Shown one piece after another: positions 5,922 to 6,505 of a stretch of 6,505 nt of DNA; the first letter of the stretch is position 1, and every line of letters starts with the position of its first letter. The notes below the pieces were generated by a model. The model searched no databases, was not told where the DNA came from, and was given only the letters and a program-made list of their open reading frames with translations. Origin of the DNA: Nitrococcus sp. Lineage in GTDB: Bacteria > Pseudomonadota > Gammaproteobacteria > Nitrococcales > Nitrococcaceae. The stretch is taken from contig JAKDMK010000140.1 of assembly GCA_030452365.1 (NCBI GenBank), positions 1 to 6,505 of the forward strand, given 5' to 3'. The position numbers and the translations under genes are program-made.

Positions 5922-6505
5922 GCACGGTCATTCCAGTGCGCGAGCGTAGCGCGGTCACACCGCTCGGTGTGGAGCGTATACGGGCTGATTTCCCGATTCT
6001 CGCCCGACCCATGAGCGGCAAGCCGTTGGTGTTCCTGGACAGTGCGGCCAGCGCGCAGAAACCCGAGGCCGTGATACGGGCAATCGATGAGTGCTATCGG
6101 GAGTATTACGCGAATATTCACCGCGGCGTTTATCAGCTTTCACAACGCTCTACGCAGGCGTATGAGGCTGTGCGCGGCAAGGTCCGAACATTGTTGAATG
6201 GCGCTGACGAGCGCGAAGTGGTCTTTGTGCGCGGCACCACCGAGGCCATTAACCTGGTGGCGCACAGCTATGTGCGACCGCGGCTAGGTTCCGGTGACGA
6301 GATTCTGATCACGGGTATGGAGCACCACTCCAACATCGTTCCATGGCAGTTGTTGTGTGAGGAGACGGGCGCCAAGCTTGTGGTCTCGCCGATAACGGAC
6401 ACGGGAGAGGTGGATCTGGAGGATTTTCGCGGCCGGCTCACGGACCGCACCCGATTCGTCAGCGTGGTCCACGTCTCCAATGCGCTGGGTACTATCAACC
6501 CGGTG
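5918..6505 (+). CDS. sufS: Cysteine desulfurase SufS, 5' part (cut by window end)
   Basis: Pyridoxal-phosphate enzyme (class V aminotransferase fold) that removes sulfur from L-cysteine and hands it to the SUF pathway. Only 196 of the expected roughly 410 residues are present. Visible marks are YLDSAASAQKP-like FLDSAASAQKP (39-49), HRGVYQLSQRST (68-79), the cofactor phosphate loop RGTTEAINLV (105-114) and GMEHHSNIVPW (133-143), where His136 matches the E. coli histidine stacked on the cofactor ring. The cofactor lysine and catalytic cysteine lie beyond the window. EHHSN and the sufD neighbour identify it as SufS rather than IscS. The N-terminus is about 13 residues longer than in E. coli. The ATG at 5918 overlaps the sufD stop as ATGA and is preceded by AGGGAG (5907-5912) at five bases, indicating coupled translation. 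Confidence 0.96.
   Translation, partial: MSTVIPVRERSAVTPLGVERIRADFPILARPMSGKPLVFLDSAASAQKPEAVIRAIDECYREYYANIHRGVYQLSQRSTQAYEAVRGKVRTLLNGADEREVVFVRGTTEAINLVAHSYVRPRLGSGDEILITGMEHHSNIVPWQLLCEETGAKLVVSPITDTGEVDLEDFRGRLTDRTRFVSVVHVSNALGTINPV

Overview
The window reads as a piece of a GC-rich (roughly 58-60 % by eye) proteobacterial chromosome, most likely from a gammaproteobacterium. Three things point there: a cysteine-containing Rrf2 regulator directly heads a sufBCDS operon, as in Xanthomonas-type SUF systems; the SUF proteins align closely with those of E. coli; and a GC-rich palindromic intergenic repeat of a style common in that class is present. Genus cannot be settled from the sequence alone.

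Layout. Positions 1-255 hold no gene but form a compound palindrome: an outer inverted repeat enclosing two large inverted-repeat arms. On the minus strand, 1464 to 292 encodes a complete glutaryl-CoA dehydrogenase (gcdH). The 207-bp divergent region 1465-1671 carries a short tandem repeat with two TTGACA boxes facing gcdH. Facing the other way are a 25-bp IscR type-1-like dyad and a perfect TATAAT box serving the suf operon. On the plus strand follow the Rrf2/SUF regulator (1672-2133), sufB (2145-3593), an unusually long 222-bp gap with two hairpins, sufC (3816-4571), sufD (4590-5921) and the first 196 codons of sufS (from 5918, cut by the window end).

How it works together. SufS takes sulfur from cysteine, SufB-SufC-SufD form the ATP-driven scaffold on which Fe-S clusters are built, and the regulator probably senses Fe-S status through three cysteines and represses its own operon through the dyad that covers the -35 region. 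gcdH belongs to glutarate/lysine/tryptophan catabolism and has no evident functional link to SUF beyond the shared upstream region.

The genes are ordinary members of known families, and I see no previously undescribed gene system. The parts most worth a second look are non-coding: the 255-bp nested palindrome, the operator-promoter with an almost leaderless start, the tandem repeat upstream of gcdH, and the sufB-sufC gap.
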